Below are positions 50,119 to 58,240 of a stretch of 64,000 bases of DNA, in pieces. Source of the stretch: Thermoflavimicrobium dichotomicum (GTDB lineage: Bacteria > Bacillota > Bacilli > Thermoactinomycetales > Thermoactinomycetaceae); contig NZ_FORR01000017.1 of NCBI RefSeq assembly GCF_900114055.1, positions 1 to 64,000 of the forward strand, read 5' to 3'. The stretch's first letter is position 1, and every line of letters begins with the position of its first letter. The notes below the pieces were generated by a model, which was not told the origin of the DNA, did not search any database, and saw nothing but the letters and a program-made list of their open reading frames with translations. A program made the position numbers and the translations under genes.

Positions 50119-50611
50119 AATTCTCTCTTTGGAGGATGCGGAAAAATATTGGCAACTCCGTTTGCGAGCCTTAAAAGATCATCCAGATGCGTTTTCAGCG
50201 TCGTTTGAGGATTCAGTAAAAATGCCATTAGAAGAAGTGAAAAAGCGTTTAGTAAAAACTGAAAATCGTTTTATTTTAGGAGCTTTTGATGACAGTGAAC
50301 GCTTGATCGGGATGCTGGGATTTTTTCGTGAAACCTCTATCAAATTGAAGCATAAAGGGAAAGTATGGGGTATGTATGTTATTCCGGAAGAAAGAGGCAA
50401 AGGAATTGGAAAAGCTCTTTTAAATGATATTATTCATAAAGCGAGATTGATCAAGGATTTGGAACAAATTCAATTATCAGTGAATACTGCAAATGTGGCT
50501 GCAAGAAAGTTATACATTTCATTCGGGTTTCAACCTTTTGGACTTGAGAGAAAATCGCTAAAAATCAATAATCAGTATTTTGATGAGGAACATATGGCAT
50601 TTTTTCTATAG
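50108..50611 (+). CDS. GNAT-family N-acetyltransferase
   Basis: A 167-residue acetyltransferase using acetyl-CoA. Typical parts are the start KIRILSLEDAEKYWQLRLRALKDHPDAF, the motif A region VWGMYVIPEERGKGIGKALLNDII (Q/RxxGxG/A as ERGKGIGKA) and QLSVNTANVAARKLYISFGF. Substrate unknown. ATG at 50108 has GGAG nine bases upstream. Confidence 0.88.
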   Translation: MKIRILSLEDAEKYWQLRLRALKDHPDAFSASFEDSVKMPLEEVKKRLVKTENRFILGAFDDSERLIGMLGFFRETSIKLKHKGKVWGMYVIPEERGKGIGKALLNDIIHKARLIKDLEQIQLSVNTANVAARKLYISFGFQPFGLERKSLKINNQYFDEEHMAFFL

Positions 50612-50630
50612 AAAGTGGATGAGCTGACAA

Positions 50631-50823
50631 TGGATTTTCCCTCATATTGGAGCAACATCAGGAGAAGAACTGGTGAATTGGGTCTATGGTTCTCAGTATT
50701 CGATTGAAAAAATGGCTGAGCTTGCCCCTTGTAACTATGAACAAGGTGACAATGGCGCTAGAAATCCTAGCTCGAGTACAAGAAGAGGTTCAAAGAAAAG
50801 CATTACTCGTACTACAAAAATAA
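50631..50823 (+). pseudogene. Fragment of a BadF-type kinase gene
   Basis: Bases 50631-50729 match 48924-49022 of the kinase gene at about 96 of 99 positions and encode IFPHIGATSGEELVNWVYGS. After that the match fades, but with one frame change the sequence still reads TMALEILARVQEEVQRKALL and a stop at about 50823, similar to the kinase's EVAQEILQKASEEL. So this is the decayed inner part of a second kinase copy. A terminator follows. Confidence 0.75.
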
Positions 50824-50839
50824 ATTCCACAATATCATT

Positions 50840-50880
50840 CACCCTTGGGCGGATCACTTTCCGTCTGAGGGTGTTTTTTA
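50840..50880 (+). terminator. Rho-independent terminator after the kinase fragment
   Basis: CACCCT (50840-50845) pairs with AGGGTG (50868-50873), with an inner GGCGG/CCGTC pairing, then TTTTTT. A short open stretch after it (RELGVILVKEKLGINFDEWK, ending at 50972) resembles the tail of another lost gene. Confidence 0.75.
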
Positions 50881-50968
50881 TCAATCCACTACGCGAATTA
50901 GGAGTGATTTTAGTTAAAGAAAAATTGGGAATTAATTTTGATGAATGGAAAAAATGGGAGGCAAGAAG

Positions 50969-51805
50969 ATGAAAATAGACGGTCATACTCATACTCACTA
51001 CTGTCCTCATGGTTCCGGAGAAGAAACAGCAAAATATATCGAAAAGGCAATCGAACTGGATTTTGATGTATATGTTTTAACTGAACATCCACCTTTACCT
51101 GCTTCTTTTCGTAACCAACTTCCATATTCAGAAGAATTGATTTCATCATTGGCAATGAAGGAAGCAGATCTTGACTCATATATAAAAGAAATGCACAAAC
51201 TTAAACAAAAATATAAGGATCGTATTCAGATACGTGTAGGATTAGAACTGGATTATTTGCCTGAACACTTGGACTGGACAAGATATTTGTTAAAAGAGTA
51301 TGATGGCTATCTAGATGAGACAATATTGTCTGTTCATTTTCTCAAAGGAGTAAATGGCTGGAGATGCGTAGACCTGACTCCAGAGGACTATAAAGAAGGA
51401 CTTATTGAATACTATGGAGACTTCCATTCAGTACAAAAAGTGTATTATCAAACTCTACAAGAAGCTATTTGTACCTTCCATCCTACAAGAGTAGGTCATC
51501 TTACATTATGTCAAAAGTTTCAACACTATTTTGCAAATGGGTTGTATATTCCAGAAGAAACCAGGAAACAGATCTTGAGTATTTTATCTATCATCAAACA
51601 ACAGGGGTGTTCCTTGGATTTTAATACAGCAGGTTTATATAAAAAGTATTGTTTAGAACCGTATCCATCTTCATGGATTGTACAAAAAGCTTGTGAGTGG
51701 GAAATTCCGCTTATTTTCGGCTCCGATGCTCATGCAGTAGATCAAGTCGGGAGATCATATGATATATATTTAAAACAATGTATAAAAGCTGCTCCAAAGC
51801 GTTAA
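50969..51805 (+). CDS. hisJ: Histidinol-phosphatase, PHP family
   Basis: A 278-residue PHP-domain metal phosphatase. MKIDGHTHTHYCPHGSGEE opens with the first metal motif; YVLTEHPPLP, VGLELDYLPEH, LSVHFL, HPTRVGHLTL, DFNTAG and IFGSDAHAVDQVG supply the others. This is the HisJ/HisK family that dephosphorylates histidinol phosphate in histidine synthesis. ATG at 50969 follows GGGAGG. It stands alone, with no his operon nearby, as is common in Bacilli. Confidence 0.9.
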   Translation: MKIDGHTHTHYCPHGSGEETAKYIEKAIELDFDVYVLTEHPPLPASFRNQLPYSEELISSLAMKEADLDSYIKEMHKLKQKYKDRIQIRVGLELDYLPEHLDWTRYLLKEYDGYLDETILSVHFLKGVNGWRCVDLTPEDYKEGLIEYYGDFHSVQKVYYQTLQEAICTFHPTRVGHLTLCQKFQHYFANGLYIPEETRKQILSILSIIKQQGCSLDFNTAGLYKKYCLEPYPSSWIVQKACEWEIPLIFGSDAHAVDQVGRSYDIYLKQCIKAAPKR

Positions 51806-52132
51806 CCAGAAGGGAACATCCTGAAATACATATTTAAAAACTAAAAGGGATTCAATTATGTTTATTAGAGTTAAGTGAAATGATTATAAAAGAAGCTATT
51901 ATTAAGGAATCACCCACCCGGTAATCTGGATAGGTTATTGTGTATAAATTTTGATGGTTATTTAAATTATCGCGTTTTTTCTTTTGCACATGGTAAAATA
52001 AAATATCTGTATTTCTCGGTTTTCAAAGGCAGATGTATATGGTACCAGTTAATCTGATTATGGTGGGAGTATGTGGTTTAGATTGGTAGTAGTGACGATT
52101 TCCCCATTGCTGAATAGACAGGAGTGTTTACC
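51806..52132. other. Intergenic region, nothing recognised
   Basis: About 330 AT-rich bases between hisJ and the membrane protein gene. I found no repeat, hairpin with T run, or coding trace. Confidence 0.4.
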
Positions 52133-52897
52133 ATGAAAATATGGAAACGATTAAATTGGATAGGGATTTGTGGAATCGTTCTTTTTCTGATATCCCTTCC
52201 TATGATCACATTAATCACCATGGAAGAAATCTATAAATCTAGTGTTAGGAGTCGATATCAAGTAGAACCTTCTTATCGTTCGTTACTTAGTCAATATCCT
52301 CCTGAAGATAGATTCCCATCCCCTCCTTTTACATATGGAAAAAATAAAGTGGAATTAAAAGTGAATGCAAGAAATGTGATTGTTAACGAAGATAAGAAAT
52401 ATCAAGCTATTGGTGATGTGGAAGTCTATCTCAATGGGAAGCTTTTGGATAAGCTGAATCAGCGATTAATAGAAAGTGAATATAACAGATTTGACCCTTT
52501 ATCAGTTTGGGATGTTTCTGTATTTGTGTTAACAGATCAGGAAACAAAGAAAAGTCAATTGGTAATTATAGAAAATATCACGGACTACGAAGTGAAAAAG
52601 CAGAATAAATATGGATATTACGATTACCATGAAGATGAAGTAGAAGATATGCAAAAGTTCCGATTATATCGAGTGAATCAGGATGGAACTTATATGAAAG
52701 AAGAGTTTGGATATAACGGGAAGAGGACGGGGCTTCAAACATATTTGGCCCAGGGAGTAACAAGAATTGCTTTTGGACAGTATACAAATGTTTTAGATGT
52801 ATGGCCTAACATCTTCTTTCCAATCCTTTATCCATTCTTCACTGGAGTCATCGGTTTGATTCTTGTTCCATTTGGTTTACGAAAAAAACAATCGTAA
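52133..52897 (+). CDS. Hypothetical membrane protein with extracytoplasmic domain
   Basis: A 254-residue protein with helices at both ends (WIGICGIVLFLISLPMITLI and ILYPFFTGVIGLILVPFGL) and a 190-residue hydrophilic domain between, presumably outside the cell. That domain contains VEVYLNGKLLDKLNQRLIES and a very acidic, Tyr-rich stretch (YGYYDYHEDEVEDMQ). ATG at 52133 follows CAGGAG. No family recognised. Confidence 0.7.
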   Translation: MKIWKRLNWIGICGIVLFLISLPMITLITMEEIYKSSVRSRYQVEPSYRSLLSQYPPEDRFPSPPFTYGKNKVELKVNARNVIVNEDKKYQAIGDVEVYLNGKLLDKLNQRLIESEYNRFDPLSVWDVSVFVLTDQETKKSQLVIIENITDYEVKKQNKYGYYDYHEDEVEDMQKFRLYRVNQDGTYMKEEFGYNGKRTGLQTYLAQGVTRIAFGQYTNVLDVWPNIFFPILYPFFTGVIGLILVPFGLRKKQS

Positions 52898-53020
52898 TGA
52901 GATCCAGATGGGTTTATCCATGGTAAATTCTCTATTTGTTGAATTCAAATAATAAGTTTAATATTTCATTTTATGATAAAATACAAGTATGTCGAATCAT
53001 CGAAAAGGGGTGATGAATCA

Positions 53021-53407
53021 ATGGCGATTCAAGTAGGGGATGTATTTACATGGGAAAGAACGTTTACTGAAGAGGATGTGTTGGCGTTTGCTGAGTTCTC
53101 AGGAGATCGAGGGCGTCATCATTTGGAGAAGGATGAGCAAGGCCGACTGGTCGTTCATGGCTTGCTGACAGCTTCCATCACAACAAAAATTGGTGGAGAC
53201 CTCAATTATGTGGCGAGGAAGTTTGAAATGGAATTTATTCGTCCCGTATTCACTGGTGATACCATTCGTTGTGAGGTAGAAGTAACAGAAGTGGTACCAA
53301 CCGAAAAGTATTTAAGAGTAAAAATGAAATCCGTCTGCCGTAATCAGCATGGGAAAGAGGTCTTGATCGGAAAAAGTGATGGAGTAATTTGGAATAAAAA
53401 TGACTGA
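53021..53407 (+). CDS. MaoC-like hot-dog dehydratase/thioesterase
   Basis: A 128-residue single hot-dog domain. The sequence MAIQVGDVFTWERTFTEEDV, FAEFSGDRGRHHL, VVHGLLTASITTKIGGDLNYV and FIRPVFTGDTIRCEVEVTEV is of the MaoC / R-specific enoyl-CoA hydratase group. The usual active-site pattern D-x-N-P-x-H is altered to SGDRGRHH, so activity may differ. ATG at 53021 follows AAAGGGGTG. Transcribed alone. Confidence 0.82.
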   Translation: MAIQVGDVFTWERTFTEEDVLAFAEFSGDRGRHHLEKDEQGRLVVHGLLTASITTKIGGDLNYVARKFEMEFIRPVFTGDTIRCEVEVTEVVPTEKYLRVKMKSVCRNQHGKEVLIGKSDGVIWNKND

Positions 53408-53449
53408 TTGGTCAATGTTTGATTGGGATCAGTCAATAAGAAATACATG

Positions 53450-53486
53450 AAAAAGTCTGTGAACCTTAAGGTTACAGACTTTTTCA
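53450..53486. terminator. Bidirectional terminator
   Basis: AAAAAGTCTGT (53450-53460) and ACAGACTTTTT (53474-53484) pair, with an inner AACC/GGTT. T runs result on both strands, serving the MaoC-like gene and the convergent CAP gene. Confidence 0.88.
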
Positions 53487-53495
53487 TGTATTTGC

Positions 53496-54317
53496 TTAAT
53501 ATTGAACGAATAGTTGTGTCCAGTATGTGCCCATGGATCCCCCTTTTGTAAAGCCCACACCAATATGGGTAAAGGAAGGATTCAAGATATTTGCACGGTG
53601 ACCGGAACTCTCCATCCAGCTTTTCATGACCTCTTTGGCAGTCATTTGCCCTGCAGCGATGTTTTCAGCCGCTGATCGATATGAAACACCATACTGATTT
53701 AACATGTCAAAGGGTGACCCATATGTAGGGGAATAGTGACTAAAGTAGCTATTTTTTTTCATATCATCGGACTTTTTTTGTGCAAGATCTGAAAGTTTTT
53801 CGCTTGCTTTAAGCGGTTTCAATCCTCTTTTTTCACGTTCAGCATTCACCAGTTGAATCACTTCTTTTTCGATGGCTTGCAAAGAAGAGGAGCTTGCTTG
53901 ATTTGCAGAATCATCTTGTTGTGAAGGTTTGTTAGGAGCGGTTGAACTTCCTGAATCACCTGACTGTGAACCCGATTGTTTCTCCTGTGAATCCGATTGT
54001 TTTTCCTGTGAACCTGATTGACTTTCTGAACGATTTACTTTTGTTTTTGTTTGATGCTCCGAGTCTGACTGCTTCCCCTCAGAACGTTTGGGATTTCCTT
54101 GGTCCATTTGATTTTCTTTGCTTTCATCAGCAGGCAAGAGGTCTTCTTCATCGAATGGGTATGAGTCATCATTTGGATTGGGAGTCGCCTTGGGAACAGG
54201 TGGCTGCTGTGAAGGCGAAGATGGTGGAGCAGCTTTCTGGTCAGAATCGGATGAGCAAGCGGTCAGTGCTGAAATGACCACTAGCGAAGAAAGAGCAGAT
54301 AGAAACCAACGTTTCAT
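53496..54317 (-). CDS. CAP-domain (SCP/PR1) lipoprotein, YkwD-like
   Basis: A 273-residue surface lipoprotein. The signal ends in lipobox LTAC. Residues about 25-145 are a low-complexity linker with repeats of SQEKQSDSQEKQSGSQSG. About 150-273 are the CAP domain: LVNAEREKRGLKPLK, YFSHYSPTYGSPFDML, AAENIAAGQ, MKSWMESSGHRANIL and IGVGFTKGGSMGTYWTQLF, with the metal-coordinating histidines. Bacterial CAP proteins of this type are often spore or wall proteins of unknown activity. Confidence 0.9.
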   Translation of the reverse strand: MKRWFLSALSSLVVISALTACSSDSDQKAAPPSSPSQQPPVPKATPNPNDDSYPFDEEDLLPADESKENQMDQGNPKRSEGKQSDSEHQTKTKVNRSESQSGSQEKQSDSQEKQSGSQSGDSGSSTAPNKPSQQDDSANQASSSSLQAIEKEVIQLVNAEREKRGLKPLKASEKLSDLAQKKSDDMKKNSYFSHYSPTYGSPFDMLNQYGVSYRSAAENIAAGQMTAKEVMKSWMESSGHRANILNPSFTHIGVGFTKGGSMGTYWTQLFVQY

Positions 54318-54457
54318 AATAGCCTCCTTTCATAAAAAAAGTGGAATTTATGTTATATTACAATATTATTTATGAGATTTACATATACAATTTTTGATAA
54401 ATCTTGTATTTTGGGCGTTGAAATGGGATTTCTTCAAAATGATTATGGTTCAAAATG

Positions 54458-55336
54458 TTAAATACAGTCTTCTTCTATCATTTCGATAAATTGCTGGATT
54501 AATTGAGAATCGTCGTGTTTTCGCCAAGTCACATAGAAATCAATAAAGGGAACAGGTTCACAAATGTTTAAAAAAATAATGCCTCTTTGATTCGATTGCA
54601 GAGAAGCCGGAATCAATGAGATACCTAAATTGGCGGAAACCAGATGCAAAACGGCTTGAAAGCTGGAAGTGTATTGAGAGATTTTTGGGTAAACGCCAGC
54701 CGCATGAAAGGCATGAATGATTTGATCGTGAAAGTAAGGATTTTTTGATTGCTCTAATAGAATAATCGGTTCATTCACTAGCAAATTTAAATTGATTCGT
54801 TTCTTGGAAGATAGAGGATGATGTTCGGATAATGCAACAACCAGTTTTTCATTCGCTATTTTCTTACATTCCAAATGGGGGTCCGTAATAGGCTGAGAGA
54901 TAAAGGCGATGTCAATTCGTTTTTTATGAAGTGATGTTATTTGCTGATCAGGAGACATTTCATGTAAGACCAAGTCAATGTTCGGATAGCTTGTTTTAAA
55001 ACGCTTAAGCAGAGTAGGAAGAAACATATTGATTGCCAATTCACAATAACCGATCTCAATCCATCCGATCTCGCATCGGTGGGCACGATGCGTAGCGCGA
55101 ACGGCTTCGTCAACTTGTTCTAAAATCGACTTCGCATGTTCGTAAAACACTTTTCCTGTATAAGTAAGTTCAACTTGGCGGTTATTTCGTTTTAGCAGCT
55201 GAACGCCTAATTCCTCTTCGAGCTGTTGGATTTGTTGACTAAGTGGTGGTTGAGCGATATGTAAACGCTTGGCTGCCCGGCCGTAATGAAGCTCTTCGGC
55301 TACAGCTATGAAATAGCGCAAATGTCTTAACTCCAT
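54458..55336 (-). CDS. LysR-family transcriptional regulator
   Basis: A 292-residue regulator: HTH MELRHLRYFIAVAEELHYGRAAKRLHIAQPPLSQQIQQLE, then an effector-binding domain. Divergent from the broken MFS gene and 120 bases away, the usual arrangement for control of a transporter by its LysR neighbour. ATG follows AAAGGAGATATG. The opening is of the BenM/CynR type; the ligand is unknown. Confidence 0.9.
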   Translation of the reverse strand: MELRHLRYFIAVAEELHYGRAAKRLHIAQPPLSQQIQQLEEELGVQLLKRNNRQVELTYTGKVFYEHAKSILEQVDEAVRATHRAHRCEIGWIEIGYCELAINMFLPTLLKRFKTSYPNIDLVLHEMSPDQQITSLHKKRIDIAFISQPITDPHLECKKIANEKLVVALSEHHPLSSKKRINLNLLVNEPIILLEQSKNPYFHDQIIHAFHAAGVYPKISQYTSSFQAVLHLVSANLGISLIPASLQSNQRGIIFLNICEPVPFIDFYVTWRKHDDSQLIQQFIEMIEEDCI

Positions 55337-55363
55337 GAAATCATATCTCCTTTATATCAAAGT

Positions 55364-55380
55364 AATACATATGAAGTATT
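55364..55380. promoter_or_regulatory. LysR-type binding site candidate
   Basis: AATACATATGAAGTATT has 5-bp inverted arms and fits the T-N11-A rule. It lies in the divergent region, near the LysR gene side. Confidence 0.5.
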
Positions 55381-55456
55381 GGATGTACAAGGGAAATCCG
55401 ATTTATGATTCTTAGTAGATATATTTCAAAATAACATACAAGGGGTTGAAATAACG

Positions 55457-56623
55457 ATGAAGAGATATGGTCGAATCCAATCAATCCCTGACTCTATTGG
55501 GGTATTATTATTTTCCTCTTTTTTAATGAATGTGGGCGGTTTTGCTGTTTATACATTTTTAAGTATTTATTTATCCCAGACATTGCATTTTTCGGCGCTA
55601 CAAGTTGGCTCCATTCTGACAGCCAATTTATTGGCACAGCGTGGACTACCACTGGTTATGGGTTTAGTAGGAGACCGAACAAGTCATAGTCAAATGATTA
55701 TATTTGGATATTTGATTAGGGGGTTAGGCTTTTTAGGGATTGCTTTTTTTCAACAATATTGGATTATACTGCTCTGTGCTTTATTGGCAGGTTTAGGTGG
55801 TGCATTATTTGGTCCTTCTGTATCGGCGGTCTTCGCTTCAGTATCTATAGATCTGTATAAACAGGTATTTGCTACATACAATCAGGCATTAAATTTGGGA
55901 GTGATTACTGGACCGATCGTTGCCGGACTGCTCATCTCTATTGATCCTGTTTTCCCTTTTTTATGGGCGGGTCTGATCTTTTTATTGATGGCTTTGCTCA
56001 TCTTCTTTTTTCGTAAAGAGTATCAAACTCCCCGCAGTTCAGAAAGTGTCATTTTTACATTAAAGGAAGTATTCAGTCACCGTTCTTTCATATTCTTTCT
56101 GTTAGTTCTGTGCTTTTATTGGATGATTTTTCAACTTTTGTTTCTATTCCTATTTATACCTATACAATCAGTGGTCATGCTCAATCGGTAAGTCTACTGG
56201 TAACCGTTAGTTAGTGGCTTGATTTATATGATGCTATTTAAGAAGAAATTTACCCAATATCATCCATTTTGCTTGTTAGGGATAGGTGTTTTCATTTTAT
56301 CTTTAGGGCTAGTACTCATTCCTGTTTTTCAAGAGTTATGGTGGTTATTATTTTGCATTGTGATCTTTACAATTGGAGAAACCATGGTTTTTCCAGGCTC
56401 ACAAGTGATTACCGCTGAAATGAGCAAAGGAAGAAATGCTGGAGCTTACTTTGGAATGTGGGAATTGTCTTGGGGAGTAGGTGGAGGGATCGGAAACTAC
56501 TTAGGATCCTGGCTTGTAAAACAACCAGGAGGATTCGAATGGTCATGGTATGTTTATGCAGCCATTGGTTTGATTTGCTGTATATTGCTGGTTCGGCTGA
56601 GGGATTTTGATAAGAAATATTAG
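55457..56623 (+). pseudogene. MFS transporter gene broken by two frameshifts
   Basis: The first frame (55457-56191) encodes about seven helices: VGGFAVYTFLSIYLSQTLHF, GDRTSHSQMIIFGYLIRGLG. Near 56136-56139 one T is missing: with it the text continues FVSIPIYTYTISGHAQSVSL. Near 56207-56214 the four bases TTAG are doubled; without them the frame continues SGLIYMMLFKKKFTQYHPFC to a stop at 56623. Corrected, it is a complete transporter of about 387 residues with 12 helices. Related in organisation to the intact LysR/MFS pair at 60-62 kb. Confidence 0.85.
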
Positions 56624-56749
56624 ATTTGAAAATGACTGATTTGAACGGGTATAAAAAATCTGAAATGCCAATAAATTTCGTTTTGCGGTCTGTCGACTAA
56701 AACGTGGTGCATATTCATGGATATAGAGAGGATCATGGGAGGTGGAAAC

Positions 56750-57541
56750 ATGGGATGGCAATATGGATTACTCTTTGATACAGCCGAAGAGTTTATTGGC
56801 TATATTCGGGATAAACAACAGGCCAGATACCCTGAAGTGCATGTTCATGGCACTTGGCAACCGGACTTTGCAGATTTTACCGGTTCGAATCATTTGGAAT
56901 TACAAGATGCAATGAAGCGATTTCATACCATTGATCGAGGATGGGATGATATTGCTCAGCACATAACCATCTTTCCAGACGGTAAAATCGTAACAGGACG
57001 TGATATCAATGTTCCACCAGCGAGTGCGGTAGGTAATAATGATCCAGATGATGACAATACTCATCCCTTTATGTTTGAAATGGTGGGAAATTTCGATGTG
57101 GGACATGACAAGTTGGATGGAGATCAACTTGACACGGCCTTAAAAATATGCCGTTTCTTTTCTGAAAAGCAAGGAGCAGTGATCCGATTTCATAATGAAA
57201 TGACCGATAAAAAGACTTGTCCGGGCTCTGGAATTGACAAGGGATGGTTTGTTGATTTGATTTGTCTTAGTTGGACTCCCACTTCTCTTTTGGCCTATAC
57301 AGTCGAGTCGATATATGATTCAAATCCATCCTTTCATCGTTTTTTGTATTTGAAAAATCCAATGTTTTTCGGAGAAGATGTCAAACAATTGCAGTTACGA
57401 CTGAAAACGATACCTGACGGAATATTTGGCGTAAACACTTTAAAAGCACTCCTTCATTGGAAAGCATGTAACCAATGGAATGGAACAGAGCCGAAAGAAA
57501 TCGTGACCCAGGAAGTGTGGCAAGCCATATTCTGCAGTTAG
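56750..57541 (+). CDS. N-acetylmuramoyl-L-alanine amidase with peptidoglycan-binding domain
   Basis: A 263-residue protein without signal peptide. The N-terminal 170 residues look like an Amidase_2/PGRP domain: AQHITIFPDGKIVTGRDINV, MFEMVGNFDVGHDKLDGDQL, VIRFHNEMTDKKTCPGSGID with the zinc ligands H and C. Residues about 200-260 are a PG_binding_1 domain (FGEDVKQLQLRLKTIPDGIFGVNTLKAL). ATG at 56750 follows GGGAGGTGG. Absence of an export signal suggests release by lysis or in the mother cell. Its 3' end is duplicated at 60045. Confidence 0.82.
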   Translation: MGWQYGLLFDTAEEFIGYIRDKQQARYPEVHVHGTWQPDFADFTGSNHLELQDAMKRFHTIDRGWDDIAQHITIFPDGKIVTGRDINVPPASAVGNNDPDDDNTHPFMFEMVGNFDVGHDKLDGDQLDTALKICRFFSEKQGAVIRFHNEMTDKKTCPGSGIDKGWFVDLICLSWTPTSLLAYTVESIYDSNPSFHRFLYLKNPMFFGEDVKQLQLRLKTIPDGIFGVNTLKALLHWKACNQWNGTEPKEIVTQEVWQAIFCS

Positions 57542-57558
57542 ACAGGGGTAAAAAAAAG

Positions 57559-57592
57559 AGCGAATCTTAAGGGCAGATTTCGCTATTTTAAT
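57559..57592 (+). terminator. Terminator of the amidase gene
   Basis: AGCGAATCT (57559-57567) pairs with AGATTTCGCT (57575-57584), with one bulge, then ATTTTA. A near copy with a better T run is at 60101-60135. Confidence 0.75.
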
Positions 57593-57659
57593 AATATTTT
57601 CAATTCTATTGCAGAATTCGAAAAACATGACTGTTTTTTTATTGCGTTGGAAAACTGGG

Positions 57660-58173
57660 GGTACCTAGGGTCTGTCTGGTAAATCGATCCCGCTTGCTCC
57701 GACATCGCCCTGCGAAGAAGTGTCACAGGGCCGTTCCAGCCGAAAGCAAGAGGCGCGGGCAAAAGACACCTTTTGGTTTAAAGGGATAAGTGTCACCCAA
57801 CCCCGAAAACCGAAAGAGGTGTCTTCATGGATCAGCATAGCATCATTTTTAAGTCTATTCAATCATACAAGATTTACTTGATGAAATAGGGTACAGTGAT
57901 CCGCTCGAAAATTTACAGTGACTGAGCTTTTGAAGTTTGGGTGTCAGCTGCAATTGGAAAATGGTCAAGTTTCCGTGAAAGCGAAGAACAAATCCACAAT
58001 ATTTCCATGATCCCTAATGTGGATTACTCTACGATTTTAATAAAGCTTCAGAGGTTCCTGAAGAATATTTCAAGTTGGCTTTCAGTCAACTTGTATCTAA
58101 AGCAAATAGATCTATTCGTAGATTTTCACCCGTATTTGCTGTGGATTCACTAATGGCAAGTATCTTTTGCTAA
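57660..58173 (+). mobile_element. Degenerate insertion sequence, IS4-family-like
   Basis: A GC-rich patch begins near 57665 (GGGTCTGTCTGGTAAATCGA), unlike its AT-rich surroundings, followed by a hairpin AAGACACC...GGTGTCTT (57763-57826) and an ATG at 57827 that opens MDQHSIIFKSIQSYKIYLMK-stop. At 58030-58173 another frame reads YDFNKASEVPEEYFKLAFSQ, LVSKANRSIRRFSPVFAVDS and LMASIF-stop, like the region around the first catalytic aspartate (VDS) of IS4-type DDE transposases. The middle and end are missing. No intact transposase remains. Confidence 0.6.
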
Positions 58174-58240
58174 TTATTTAGCACGGATTCAAGATTCAAT
58201 GTTAATTTTTGGATAATCAACAGCTGTGTTTGGTTGTTGA

